Origin: Colwellia psychrerythraea
GTDB taxonomy: Bacteria > Pseudomonadota > Gammaproteobacteria > Enterobacterales > Alteromonadaceae
NCBI GenBank assembly: GCA_002163005.1
Contig: MAAF01000056.1
Span: 85,177 to 149,176 of the forward strand
Direction: 5' to 3'
Length of the DNA stretch: 64,000 bases
The notes below the pieces were generated by a model that was given only the letters and a program-made list of their open reading frames with translations, was not told the origin of the DNA and did not search any database. Of this stretch, positions 18,983-28,206 are shown in pieces (the first letter of the stretch is position 1; each line of letters opens with the position of its first letter). A program made the translations under genes and the position numbers.

Positions 18983-21148
18983 ATGGTGTTAAAAACATCT
19001 CTTACCCTATTGGCACTTATTATAAGCGGTCAAGCGCTCAGCCAAGAAAATCAATCAGAAGCAAATCAGGTCCAACAAAAATCTAACGAACAAGATATTG
19101 AGCGAATTATAGTTACTGGTAGTCGCATTGCAGAAAATATAGATGAAGTACCTGCCTCAATAACCATAATTACCCAAAAACAAATTGCCGCACAGTTAAA
19201 AGTTTCCTCAGAAATTCAAAGTTTATTGGCAAACCTTGTTCCTGGCATGGCGCCAAGTACAGGCACCTCAAGCAACTCAGGACAAACCCTTCGAGGTCGC
19301 TCCCCTTTAGTGATGATTGACGGCGTACCGCAATCAACACCATTACGTAATGGCGCATTAGGTATTAGAACACTCGACGCCAGTGTTATTGAACGTATAG
19401 AAGTGATAAAAGGTGCTACATCTATTTATGGTAATGGTGCAGCTGGCGGTATCATTAATTACATCACTAAAAAAGCAGTAAGTGATAAAGCGCTAAGCGG
19501 CCATGCGAGTATTTCAAGCCGCTTTAGTGCAGTAGAAACAGAAGACTCAATTGGCCAACGCTATGAAGGCGGCATCAATGGTGAAATAAATAACTTCGAT
19601 TATGTACTTAACGCCAGTTATGAAGAGAATGGTCTACAGCGCGATGCAGACGGTGATATTTTAGGATTAAAATACGGTCTATCTGATGCGGTGATGCAAG
19701 ATTACTTTGCCAAAGTTGGCTATCATTTTGACGATGATAAGTCATTACAGTTCACTTATAACTACTACCAATCAAAACAAGATGTCGATTTAATCGATCA
19801 AGTGGGTAATATTAATACCGGTGAAAAAACCCAAGCAATACCTGTTCCAGAAGGTAAATCAGTCTTAGGTGAACCACAGGGGCCAACTAACCACAACATG
19901 ATGCTTAAATATGTAGATGATGAAGTTTTTGAGCAAACACAATTGATGGTCGATCTTTACAGCCAAGAAGTAGAAAATATTTTCTTTTATTCTCCAACAC
20001 TCGCTAACCCTGATGCTGGCTATTCTGGCGGTCAATCGTTAATAAACTCAGATAAAAAAGGCCTTAGGGTAACTTTAAATACTCAAGTCGATTTTAGTTT
20101 TGATAATGGTGACTCACTTGAGACCACCTTTATTTACGGCATCGATGCACTCAATGATGTCACTTCTCAATCTTTGGTAGATGGTCGAGTTTGGGTGCCA
20201 GAAATGGATATGGAAAATCTCGCCGGATTTTTACAAACCAAATTAATTTATAATGATGACCTTGTTATTAAGTTAGGTGTCAGACAAGAAGATATTGATT
20301 TAACGGTGAATGATTACAGTACGCTCAAGTTATGTAAAAAAGTTGACCAATGCTCGGTACCCGTTAATGTCACTGGTGATACTTTAAACTATAAAGCCAC
20401 TACTTATAATATCGGCATAAAATATAATGCGCTGCCGCTTTTTAGTCCTTTTGTCAGCTACTCACAAGGTGCTGATATTTCTGACACCGGACGTTTGTTA
20501 CGTACCGCAACAGTAACCGATATTGCACTTATTCGTACTGAAGCCTCTGTTATTGACAACTATGAACTAGGCTTTAGCTCTGATTTTGAACAAGTGCATT
20601 TTGAATTCGCTACTTATTTCAGCACCTCTGAGTTAGGTACTACCAATAAGTTTGATGAAACTACGGGTGTTTATATGCCGGTACGTGCACCGCAAGAAAT
20701 CTACGGTTATGAAGCGCTAATCAATTATGAAATCAACCAAGCTTGGGCTGTAAATGCTACTTATAGCTGGGTAGAAGGTAAAAATACTGAAGCGGACGTT
20801 TATTTAGGGGCAAAGCAAATCAGCCCACCTAAGGCGACGGTAAATGTAAACTGGAATCCTAATAGTGATATCAGTGTAGCGATTAATTATTTATATGTTG
20901 GCGATCGTAAGCGATTTGAGCCCGTTAACGGCAAATATGTTGGTGATCAAGGCCCAATTGATAGCTATCAAATTGTCAATTTAAGCGGTAACTATAATTT
21001 CGCGAGTGATTGGTCAGCCTTTATTGGTGTTGAAAATTTATTTAACCAAGATTACTACCCGACAAAATCACAAGGTTACACCTACGGTGGTTACAACATC
21101 AAAGGTTTAGGAACCACAATTAACATGGGCGTTAATTATCAATTTTAA
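18983..21148 (+). CDS. TonB-dependent outer-membrane receptor, siderophore type
   Basis: The 721-aa protein has a signal peptide (about 20 residues), a short Gln/Asn-rich lead, a plug domain beginning IERIIVTGSRI and including the conserved IERIEVIKGATSIYGNGAAGGIINY segment, then a long beta-barrel ending in aromatic YQF. Such receptors import ferric siderophores, haem or other ligands with TonB-ExbBD energy. AAAAGGA precedes the ATG at 18983. A partial Fur box upstream points to iron regulation. There is no adjacent siderophore synthesis or TonB gene, so the ligand is unknown. Confidence 0.9.
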   Translation: MVLKTSLTLLALIISGQALSQENQSEANQVQQKSNEQDIERIIVTGSRIAENIDEVPASITIITQKQIAAQLKVSSEIQSLLANLVPGMAPSTGTSSNSGQTLRGRSPLVMIDGVPQSTPLRNGALGIRTLDASVIERIEVIKGATSIYGNGAAGGIINYITKKAVSDKALSGHASISSRFSAVETEDSIGQRYEGGINGEINNFDYVLNASYEENGLQRDADGDILGLKYGLSDAVMQDYFAKVGYHFDDDKSLQFTYNYYQSKQDVDLIDQVGNINTGEKTQAIPVPEGKSVLGEPQGPTNHNMMLKYVDDEVFEQTQLMVDLYSQEVENIFFYSPTLANPDAGYSGGQSLINSDKKGLRVTLNTQVDFSFDNGDSLETTFIYGIDALNDVTSQSLVDGRVWVPEMDMENLAGFLQTKLIYNDDLVIKLGVRQEDIDLTVNDYSTLKLCKKVDQCSVPVNVTGDTLNYKATTYNIGIKYNALPLFSPFVSYSQGADISDTGRLLRTATVTDIALIRTEASVIDNYELGFSSDFEQVHFEFATYFSTSELGTTNKFDETTGVYMPVRAPQEIYGYEALINYEINQAWAVNATYSWVEGKNTEADVYLGAKQISPPKATVNVNWNPNSDISVAINYLYVGDRKRFEPVNGKYVGDQGPIDSYQIVNLSGNYNFASDWSAFIGVENLFNQDYYPTKSQGYTYGGYNIKGLGTTINMGVNYQF

Positions 21149-21164
21149 CCCCCCTATGAATAAA

Positions 21165-21197
21165 TACAAAGCAGCACGCTATGCTGCTTTGTATTTT
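21165..21197 (+). terminator. terminator after the TonB receptor
   Basis: A perfect 12-bp stem (21165-21176 with 21182-21193), 5-base loop, is followed by TTTTG. It isolates the receptor gene from cca. Confidence 0.75.
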
Positions 21198-21266
21198 GAC
21201 AACCTCTGAACTTATTATTCCCTTATGGTACACTTTAGCTAACATTTTCTTCATTTTGGTCGTACT

Positions 21267-22604
21267 TTGATAACCAGCAACCCTGAAATTAAAAATAACG
21301 AACTTAACCGTTACTTAGTTGGTGGTGCAGTGCGCGACAAGCTACTTAATCGCCCGATAAAAGATGAAGATTATTTAGTAGTTGGCGCCAGTGTTGAGCA
21401 AATGAAAAAGCTTGGTTATCAACAAGTAGGTAAAGACTTTCCTGTTTTTTTACATCCTAAAACAAAAGCAGAATATGCCCTCGCTCGTACCGAACGCAAA
21501 CAAGGCCAAGGTTATACAGGTTTTAGCTGTTACTTCGCCCCAGATGTGACTATTGAAGAGGATTTGAAACGTCGAGACTTAACCGTTAATGCCATGGCAA
21601 TGGATGACAACGGTAAAATAATCGATCCATACAATGGCCAAAACGATCTTAACAATCGCATTTTACGCCATGTTAGTGATGCTTTTACTGAAGATCCTCT
21701 GCGGGTTCTACGTGTCGCACGTTTTGCCGCACGCTATCACAAGTATGGTTTTACCATTGCCGATGAAACACTTAACCTAATGCAGGAAATAAGTGCCAGT
21801 GGCGAGTTAAAAAGCTTAACACCTGAGCGTGTTTGGCAAGAAATGCAATTAAGCTTGGCTGACGGTGGCGCTAATTCTGACACTAATTCAGGTAATCCTG
21901 AAGTCTTCTTTGAAGTACTACAGCAATGTAATGCCTTAGAAGAGTTATGGCCTGAACTGGCCGTTTTGTGGGGCATTCCAAACCCTGCTCTTTGGCATCC
22001 TGAAATATGCAGTGGCATTCATACCATGATGGTATTACAACAAGCTGTTCTGTTAACACAAACCATACCTATTGAGCAAAGTGACTATAGAACTGCCGTA
22101 CGTTTTGCTGCCTTATGCCACGATTTGGGTAAAGGTGTTACCTCTGATAAATTATGGCCGAGCCACAAAGGGCATGAAACGTCGGGTTTACTCTTAGTTG
22201 AGCGAATCTGTCGACAACTAAAAGTACCTTCACATTACAAACAACTTGCTTTGAAAGTATGTGAGTTTCATTTACATTGTCATAAAGCGTTTGAACTCAA
22301 AGCCAGTACCTTATTAAAAATGTTTGATCAGCTCGATATTTGGCGTAAACCAGAAGAATTTGATTTGTTTTTAATGGCTTGTAAATCTGACTTTTTAGGC
22401 CGTTTAGGTTTTGAAAACCGTGCCTATCCACAAGAGCAATATCTACAAACGGCAGTCAAAGCTGCAAGACAAGTGACGGCACAACCCTTTGTTGAACAAG
22501 GTTTACAAGGCCTTGCCATAAAAGAAGCAATGGCAAAAGCAAGACTAAACGCTATTGTAAAAATTAAAGCCGAATCTGCGCATTTAAACCCTACGCCGCA
22601 TTAA
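21267..22604 (+). CDS. cca: CCA-adding tRNA nucleotidyltransferase with HD domain
   Basis: The enzyme builds or repairs the CCA end of tRNAs. The protein has RYLVGGAVRDKLL near residue 15, the KDEDYLVVG metal motif, an RRDLTVNAMA segment, EDPLRVLRVARFAARY, and a C-terminal HD phosphohydrolase domain (CHDLGKGVTSDKLWPSHKGHE), which in E. coli Cca gives phosphatase and 2',3'-phosphodiesterase activity. No ATG lies near the conserved start; the first plausible codon is TTG at 21267, without a good Shine-Dalgarno, so the exact start is uncertain. About 445 aa. Confidence 0.94.
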   Translation: MITSNPEIKNNELNRYLVGGAVRDKLLNRPIKDEDYLVVGASVEQMKKLGYQQVGKDFPVFLHPKTKAEYALARTERKQGQGYTGFSCYFAPDVTIEEDLKRRDLTVNAMAMDDNGKIIDPYNGQNDLNNRILRHVSDAFTEDPLRVLRVARFAARYHKYGFTIADETLNLMQEISASGELKSLTPERVWQEMQLSLADGGANSDTNSGNPEVFFEVLQQCNALEELWPELAVLWGIPNPALWHPEICSGIHTMMVLQQAVLLTQTIPIEQSDYRTAVRFAALCHDLGKGVTSDKLWPSHKGHETSGLLLVERICRQLKVPSHYKQLALKVCEFHLHCHKAFELKASTLLKMFDQLDIWRKPEEFDLFLMACKSDFLGRLGFENRAYPQEQYLQTAVKAARQVTAQPFVEQGLQGLAIKEAMAKARLNAIVKIKAESAHLNPTPH

Positions 22605-22613
22605 ATCTACCCA

Positions 22614-22648
22614 ATGCAGCTTAGCTAGCACCAATAGTTAAGCTGCAT
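22614..22648 (+). terminator. hairpin after cca, possible terminator
   Basis: A perfect 10-bp stem (22614-22623 with 22639-22648) lies just after cca. No T run follows, so intrinsic termination is uncertain. Confidence 0.35.
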
Positions 22649-22752
22649 GTGCAAAACAGATAATTCAAAGCTAAAAACACAAAATACACCCGACAAAAAT
22701 CATGCAGGATAAGAAAGTGCTCACTTAGCAGAATTCTTTATACGGGATGGTA

Positions 22753-23385
22753 TTATTTAAGTTCAGGTTTGTCTATTGTTCTAAAGGTGAGGTTTATCCG
22801 TGGTTCAGATACTTTTTTGGTCGGGGGTAGTCGATGTAACCAATACTGCTGCGTAGTGCCTTTCATCACTAACAAGCTACCAGGTTTAAGTTGTAGGGCA
22901 ACAACTTCCTTTGATAGTTTATGCTTAAAGGCAAACTTTCGCTCTGCACCAAAGCTTAGTGAGGCAATAGCGCCCTGCTCTTTTAAATCTACTTCACCAT
23001 CACTGTGCCATGCCATCCCCTCTTCACCTGAATGGTAGAGATTTAATAGGCAGGAGTTATAAGTTTCATTGCTCTGCTCTTCTACCAGCCTTTTAAGTGT
23101 TAATAACTCTTCAGTGAATGGTATAGAGTATCTGGTAACCCCTGAATAGCTGTAGGCAAAAGGTTTGCCGTCAAGGGTATCTGCACACCAAGCAACTTTT
23201 CTTTTCGTTTCGATGATCTTACCAAACACTAAGGCTTGATCGTTACGCCAAGCAATAGTATTAAATAACTGCTCAAAGTAAAAATTGCTATCACTAAGGG
23301 GCATAATTTCGCCGTAGTAATTAACCTCACCATCTTTTGGTAAAATATTAATCGGCTCATCGAGTAAAGAAGAAAATAAATCCAT
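22753..23385 (-). CDS. AlkB-family 2-oxoglutarate/Fe(II) dioxygenase
   Basis: The 210-aa protein belongs to the AlkB-type DNA/RNA repair dioxygenases, which oxidatively remove methyl groups from bases such as 1-methyladenine and 3-methylcytosine. The iron ligands are visible as H127 and D129 (WHSDGE) and H184 (WLHRLP), with R196 and R202 in PRINLTFR as the 2-oxoglutarate and substrate-side arginines. NLYHSGEEGMAWHSD resembles ALKBH2/3-like members more than E. coli AlkB. It sits 27 bases after the VF530-type gene on the same strand. Confidence 0.9.
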   Translation of the reverse strand: MDLFSSLLDEPINILPKDGEVNYYGEIMPLSDSNFYFEQLFNTIAWRNDQALVFGKIIETKRKVAWCADTLDGKPFAYSYSGVTRYSIPFTEELLTLKRLVEEQSNETYNSCLLNLYHSGEEGMAWHSDGEVDLKEQGAIASLSFGAERKFAFKHKLSKEVVALQLKPGSLLVMKGTTQQYWLHRLPPTKKVSEPRINLTFRTIDKPELK

Positions 23386-23412
23386 AATTAACGTTTAACT
23401 ACTATTGTTCGC

Positions 23413-23826
23413 TTATCTATTGCCCCAAGGGTTTGCAGACGTTGAAGCGGCTGCACGCTCACGGGTTTTCTTAGCTTGTTTAATTCGCAACTCTTCAGCA
23501 TCATCAAGGCTCAACTCTTTCGGTGGTCTTTGCTCTAATCCAGAGGGCACAATACGATCACGTGGTGGCAACTCAAAGTTAGCATCATCTGCTTTAGGCA
23601 AGCTGTGATATTGATACATATAAAATGCTTCAACCTTTTCTTGCGCCCAGGAAGTTTTCTTTAAAAACTTTAAACTCGACTCAATGCTAGGATTTTGCTT
23701 AAAGCAATTTAGATTCATATATGCGGCTAAAATCTCAAAACTATAATGATCAACTAAGGTGGTTAATACAGTCTCTAGGCTAGTGCCATGTAATGGGTTA
23801 TTTTTATAAATGTCTTTATTGAGCAT
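23413..23826 (-). CDS. VF530-family (DUF2132) putative DNA-binding protein
   Basis: The 137-aa protein contains, in residues 10-70, the VF530/DUF2132 pattern [44 protein letters not shown]. The family is small and known mostly from a structure of a Vibrio fischeri protein suggested to bind DNA; its role is not established. The C-terminal half ([10 protein letters not shown] to the Lys/Arg/Ala-rich tail) is low-complexity and longer than usual. It precedes the AlkB-type gene on the same strand and may be co-transcribed with it. Confidence 0.8.
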   Translation of the reverse strand: [137 protein letters not shown]

Positions 23827-23934
23827 TATTTTTCCTAAACAGCCTAATGTGGCAATTGTGCTATGGCTTAACTTTGCAGATTTACTAATTATACCACTTG
23901 CCAGAGTGATGTCATGGTTAATCCCTTTTAGTAT

Positions 23935-23982
23935 AAATAAAAAAGCCCTTTGTTTACTTTCTCAAGCAAGACAAGGGGCTTA
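23935..23982 (-). terminator. terminator of the multihaem cytochrome gene
   Basis: On the minus strand a 10-bp stem (23972-23981 with 23943-23952, one mismatch) is followed by TTTTTTATTT. It lies 50-100 bases beyond the cytochrome stop codon. Confidence 0.7.
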
Positions 23983-24030
23983 TATTTTCAGCTCGAGTCA
24001 CCAAAGTAACTAAGTCATCATTAATCGGAT

Positions 24031-25851
24031 TTATTGCTTAGTAGCATTCACTTCTGCATCAGCGTTATCAAGTGCTAGTTTATAACCAAAAGAAACATGG
24101 TGATAACGAGCGCTTGAGTAATCGTCATGTATTGCAAAGCCGAAGTTATATACCTTACCAGCTTCAATACTAACATCACCGGCTTTGTCAGATTTAAGCT
24201 TACGCTTAACAACTACCGACCAAGTACCATTTTTAAGTGAAGCTTCAACAACTGCGCCCATGCCTTTATGCATATCACGTTCGGCTAAAATCTGACCATC
24301 TTCTACTTCTTTGGTGCCTGATTTATAGCGAACAACATCCATAAATTGATTAGCTTTTTGTGCTGCATCAATTTCACTTTGATCTTTCAGTTTATCCCAG
24401 CCACCTAGTGATTTACCGCCACGACCTTTAAGTTCTAACTTAGTACGCGTTTCTTTAAGATACTTAGTAACACCTGTACCTGAACCAGTATCAAATTTAA
24501 GACGCTTAGCTAAGTCACTGCCTTTCAACGTATCAGCATCTGGTGCAAACGGCATAGAGTTAGCATCCGCATGACACGTACCCCAACAACCTGCTCTGTC
24601 TGCATATTCAACATCATCAGTTGCCAGCATAAAGGCGAGTTTCATTGGGTTTTCTGGGTCCATTTTACCGCCATCAACAAATGGAACAGCAGCATGTTCA
24701 CCGTCAGCCCAGCTAAATCTCAAATATAAGTTTTCAGCATCATGCGTTGAATCAATCGTTACATCAATATGACCACGTTTTCCAGGGATAACGTTCGGTT
24801 CAAGTTTTTTCTCACTTTCACCTGAAACAATATTGTTACCAATATCAGCTATCTCTTCACCGTGACACTCAATACAACGATCACCTTTAGTAAAGGCACG
24901 TTTACCACCGTGTCTACGACCTAAAATCCATTCGATAGACGCAGTACCTGGATAGAAAACACCAATATCTTTTGAGCTTGCTTTGCTCCAATCAACATTA
25001 ATATTACTTGCCGCTGGTGCAGCACTTGCAGACCCTTTAGATGACTTACTTGTAGCCGCTTTGCTGCCTTTGCTAGAGATGGCATTAGCGAGTGCTTCTT
25101 CAACAGCAGCCGCTATTTTTTGCTCAGTTTTTACTTTTTCAGCCATTTTTTCTTCTTTGACTTTCGCAGCAGCTGCCGCTTCTTTCGCTTCTACACGTGC
25201 TAAACCTTCGCGATAAGCTTGTGGCACTTCACGAATATAATCTGGATTCGGCGCTTCTAACTTTTCTAATTCTTCATCAGAAAGTTTGTCACGTACGTTA
25301 TGGTGTGCAATACCTTTATGACAATCGATACAGGTTTGTCCGGTTTCAAAGGCATTTAAATGTTGCTTACGTGCACGTGGTTTTTGGAACTCAGGATTCA
25401 TAGATTCAAAATTGTGACAATTACGACACTCTCTTGAGTCAGTTGATTTCATTGCATGCCAAACACTTTGTGCTAATTCAAATCGGTGCTCATTAAATTT
25501 TTCTTTGGTATCAAGCTTGCCTGTTAACCAAGAAAAAACTTCTTTTGACGCTTGAATTTTACGAACAATTTTGTGTATCCAAGGTTTAGGTACATGACAG
25601 TCAGGACAGCCCGCTCTTACCCCGGTACGATTGGCAAAGTGAATTGTGGGTTTGTATTCTTGATAAACGTTGTCTTCCATTTCATGACAACCAATACAGA
25701 ACTCAGTGGTGTTTGTAGCTTCCATTGCCGTATTAAAACCGCCCCAAAAAACAATACCTACAATAAAGAAGATAACGGCGCCAGAAACGGTAGTACCTAG
25801 TATTAGTCGACGTGACCAGAAACTCGGTTTTGTAAATGTGTTATTTGCCAT
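24031..25851 (-). CDS. NapC/NirT-type multihaem cytochrome c with C-terminal haem-binding domain
   Basis: The 606-aa protein starts with a membrane anchor (residues 15-37), then a NapC/NirT-like region with four CXXCH sites (52-56, 82-86, 142-146, 174-178). A highly charged Ala/Lys/Glu stretch (215-275), probably coiled coil or extended, links it to a C-terminal domain with a fifth CXXCH (CIECH, 326-330) and one CX3CH (CWGTCH, near 428). The last 250 residues resemble the cytochrome c-552/DMSO-reductase-like haem-binding family. NapC/NirT proteins carry electrons from quinol to periplasmic reductases; next to nirS it may feed nitrite reductase. The domain join is larger than in NapC, NirT or TorC. 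Confidence 0.8.
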   Translation of the reverse strand: MANNTFTKPSFWSRRLILGTTVSGAVIFFIVGIVFWGGFNTAMEATNTTEFCIGCHEMEDNVYQEYKPTIHFANRTGVRAGCPDCHVPKPWIHKIVRKIQASKEVFSWLTGKLDTKEKFNEHRFELAQSVWHAMKSTDSRECRNCHNFESMNPEFQKPRARKQHLNAFETGQTCIDCHKGIAHHNVRDKLSDEELEKLEAPNPDYIREVPQAYREGLARVEAKEAAAAAKVKEEKMAEKVKTEQKIAAAVEEALANAISSKGSKAATSKSSKGSASAAPAASNINVDWSKASSKDIGVFYPGTASIEWILGRRHGGKRAFTKGDRCIECHGEEIADIGNNIVSGESEKKLEPNVIPGKRGHIDVTIDSTHDAENLYLRFSWADGEHAAVPFVDGGKMDPENPMKLAFMLATDDVEYADRAGCWGTCHADANSMPFAPDADTLKGSDLAKRLKFDTGSGTGVTKYLKETRTKLELKGRGGKSLGGWDKLKDQSEIDAAQKANQFMDVVRYKSGTKEVEDGQILAERDMHKGMGAVVEASLKNGTWSVVVKRKLKSDKAGDVSIEAGKVYNFGFAIHDDYSSARYHHVSFGYKLALDNADAEVNATKQ

Positions 25852-26069
25852 AATTGACTCTTGAATTGACTCTTAATAAGTTCAGCTCTCTTCCCTTTAA
25901 CAATAAAGCTTTAGGGAAATTATTATCCACTGCCTTACATCATTAACTTTATTGATGAAATAGCAGTGCTTATAAGGCGTAGTAACATGTCTATAAAATA
26001 CTTATTACAACCCTTTTTATTTTCACTAGTTTGCTTACGTATCGACAGTGAATCGAAGAATAAATTAAA

Positions 26070-26104
26070 TGAAAATAAAAAGGGCATGGCATCAGCCATG
26101 CCCT
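26070..26104 (-). terminator. terminator of nirS
   Basis: A perfect 10-bp stem of AGGGCATGGC (26081-26090 with 26095-26104) and a 4-base loop is followed on the minus strand by TTTTTATTTTC. It ends nirS before the downstream cytochrome gene. A second small hairpin (26122-26139) lies nearer the stop. Confidence 0.85.
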
Positions 26105-26147
26105 ATTCGTATTTAGTAACGCTTACCTATAAAGGTAAGATAATTAC

Positions 26148-27776
26148 CTAAGTTTTATGGTTCATACGGTTATGAACGTTAAACTTACCGGTAGGCGTTG
26201 TTAAGCCTTTAATGCGGTGTTTCTCTTTAAGTGTTTTTGCATCATAAACTACAATTTCGCCTGTTGGCTTACTTGCTTCTTTGCGATTCCAAACTGAAAC
26301 CCAAACTTCAGTTCCATCATCGTTGAATTCCATGTGAAGTGCCGCTTTACCTGGCTCTGTAGTTACACGGATTGTTTTAACAATTTCATGAGTATTTTTG
26401 TCAAATACTTGTACTGATTGTTGAATTTCTGGTTCAGGATGCTTAAGTTGATCAGCCCAAACGTATTGTGAAGTTTCGTGTGTACGAATAAATACACCAG
26501 CACCATCAGTTTCAACTTCGTAACAAAGTTTCCACGCTTTATCTGGGTGATTGATTGGATCGTTACCCCAAACCGATACTAGGCCAACACCTAAGTGAGT
26601 TGTACCAGCTACTGGACCACATGTTTTATCAATCCAGTTAGCACCTGGACCAGGATGTGGTAGCGCGTCAACTTCGATTATTGCTTCTAACTTACGTTCT
26701 ATAGTATCAACAACAACCATTTTGTTTGACGCATTAGCCGCAATTTGGAAATAACGACCAGATGGGTCAAAGAAACCATCATGTAAGAATTCTGCAGAAG
26801 CAATCGAAGTAATGGTTAAGTTATCTAAGTCGGTATAATCAACTTGTAACATTTGACCAGTTTCTTTAACAGCAACGATAAATGAAGATGTTAGAGGCGA
26901 AGTGTAAATTGCCGCTACACGTGCTTCATTGATGAATTCACCTTTAGTATTGTAACCACGAGTAGAGACAACTTTAAGTGGGTTTAACGTTACAGCATCC
27001 ATGATAACGAAATGCGCAGGCCAGTAACCACCAGCAATTACATATTTTCCGTCACCCGATACAGCGATATCACGTGCGTCATAAGCCATCTTAGTTTCAG
27101 CAACTAACATTTTATCAGGTGTTTGCCATAAATCGATTTTGTTCACTTTACCGTCACGACCAATGGTGTACCAGAAACGACCAACATCTTTTGCGTGATC
27201 TACTTTATGGTGCTCAGTACCTTTGATTACATGTACTGCGTAACCCGTATCGATATGGGTGATGATTTTTTTAGTATCGCCATCAATAATCGCCGCAGTA
27301 CCTGCGTCACGTTCGATAACAACAAAGAAGTTTTTCCAGTTTAAACCGTGCATTGGTTTAGTTGGGTAATCTTTCGGCGCAACGTACTCTTTAGTATGTG
27401 AACGCATTTGCTCTAAAGACATTTCTGGTGGAACAGGTGGTTCCATTTGAATGAACGTTGCCATGTTCGAAATTTCTTGTTTGGTAAACAAGTCATCAAA
27501 GTTGTTCATGCCGCCTTCAGTACCTAAAGAGATAATTTTCTCTAAACGCTTCTGGCCTTTTTTCATTGTGCTTTTTGGCTCTAGGTTTTTACCTGTAGCG
27601 CCTTTACGCAAAGTACCATGACAACCGGCACAGCGTTGGAAGTATTGTACTTTTGCTTTTTCATAATCAGCTTCAGCCAAGGTTGGTTCTGCAGCTGATA
27701 CTGACATACTAACACCAGAAGCTGCCATACCGATTGCAAGTCCAAGTGCTGAAAGACCGTATTTTACTTTTTTCAT
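26148..27776 (-). CDS. nirS: cytochrome cd1 nitrite reductase
   Basis: NirS reduces nitrite to nitric oxide in the periplasm. The 542-aa protein has a signal peptide (cut near VSAAEP), a c-type haem site CAGCH, and an eight-bladed d1 propeller. Expected histidines are present: TGYAVHV (distal-side region), FLHDGFFD and LPHPGPGANW, corresponding by eye to the His345/His388 active-site pair of Paracoccus NirS. The tail TTPTGKFNVHN matches NirS. GGAG precedes the ATG on the minus strand. It is divergent from a hemerythrin gene across a region with FNR/DNR-like boxes, and the haem d1 genes lie beyond. Confidence 0.95.
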   Translation of the reverse strand: MKKVKYGLSALGLAIGMAASGVSMSVSAAEPTLAEADYEKAKVQYFQRCAGCHGTLRKGATGKNLEPKSTMKKGQKRLEKIISLGTEGGMNNFDDLFTKQEISNMATFIQMEPPVPPEMSLEQMRSHTKEYVAPKDYPTKPMHGLNWKNFFVVIERDAGTAAIIDGDTKKIITHIDTGYAVHVIKGTEHHKVDHAKDVGRFWYTIGRDGKVNKIDLWQTPDKMLVAETKMAYDARDIAVSGDGKYVIAGGYWPAHFVIMDAVTLNPLKVVSTRGYNTKGEFINEARVAAIYTSPLTSSFIVAVKETGQMLQVDYTDLDNLTITSIASAEFLHDGFFDPSGRYFQIAANASNKMVVVDTIERKLEAIIEVDALPHPGPGANWIDKTCGPVAGTTHLGVGLVSVWGNDPINHPDKAWKLCYEVETDGAGVFIRTHETSQYVWADQLKHPEPEIQQSVQVFDKNTHEIVKTIRVTTEPGKAALHMEFNDDGTEVWVSVWNRKEASKPTGEIVVYDAKTLKEKHRIKGLTTPTGKFNVHNRMNHKT

Positions 27777-28035
27777 TGGTTACTCTCCAGATTTTAAAAA
27801 TTCTTTAATTATTAAAGGCGTTAAACAAGTTAAATAATGATGCTCTACCTTTGTTTAACTTTTTAGTCATTTTCATTTAGCAGATCGGAGCTATTTAGAG
27901 CCAATCGACTGAAATTCTGATAAAAAAGGCATCTTCAGGAAATTTTGTTTATACATAATGTGTAAAACGTTGATGCGTCATTTATGTAACGAAATATTAC
28001 TATCAGCACTATCAGCTATATCCACTTTTGAAAAT

Positions 28036-28049
28036 GTGATTCAGATCAA
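28036..28049. promoter_or_regulatory. FNR/DNR-type box in the nirS-hemerythrin spacer
   Basis: GTGAT-TCAG-ATCAA matches the TTGAT-N4-ATCAA consensus at 9 of 10 positions. It lies 260 bases from the nirS start and about 160 from the hemerythrin start. Confidence 0.7.
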
Positions 28050-28084
28050 GTTTAAAAAAAAATAACTTTTAAAGAATACACAAG

Positions 28085-28098
28085 TTGATCAAGGTCAA
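28085..28098. promoter_or_regulatory. second FNR/DNR-type box, nearer the hemerythrin gene
   Basis: TTGAT-CAAG-GTCAA matches the consensus at 9 of 10 positions. It is about 110 bases before the hemerythrin ATG, so low oxygen or NO could induce this gene along with nirS. Confidence 0.7.
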
Positions 28099-28206
28099 TA
28101 AATTGCGCATTGAATTATAAAAAAACTACTTATTCATCAGTATTAAGCGCTACTATTCAGTCAACGTTATTAATCATTTAACCATATTTTTTTTAGGGGT
28201 ATTTTC

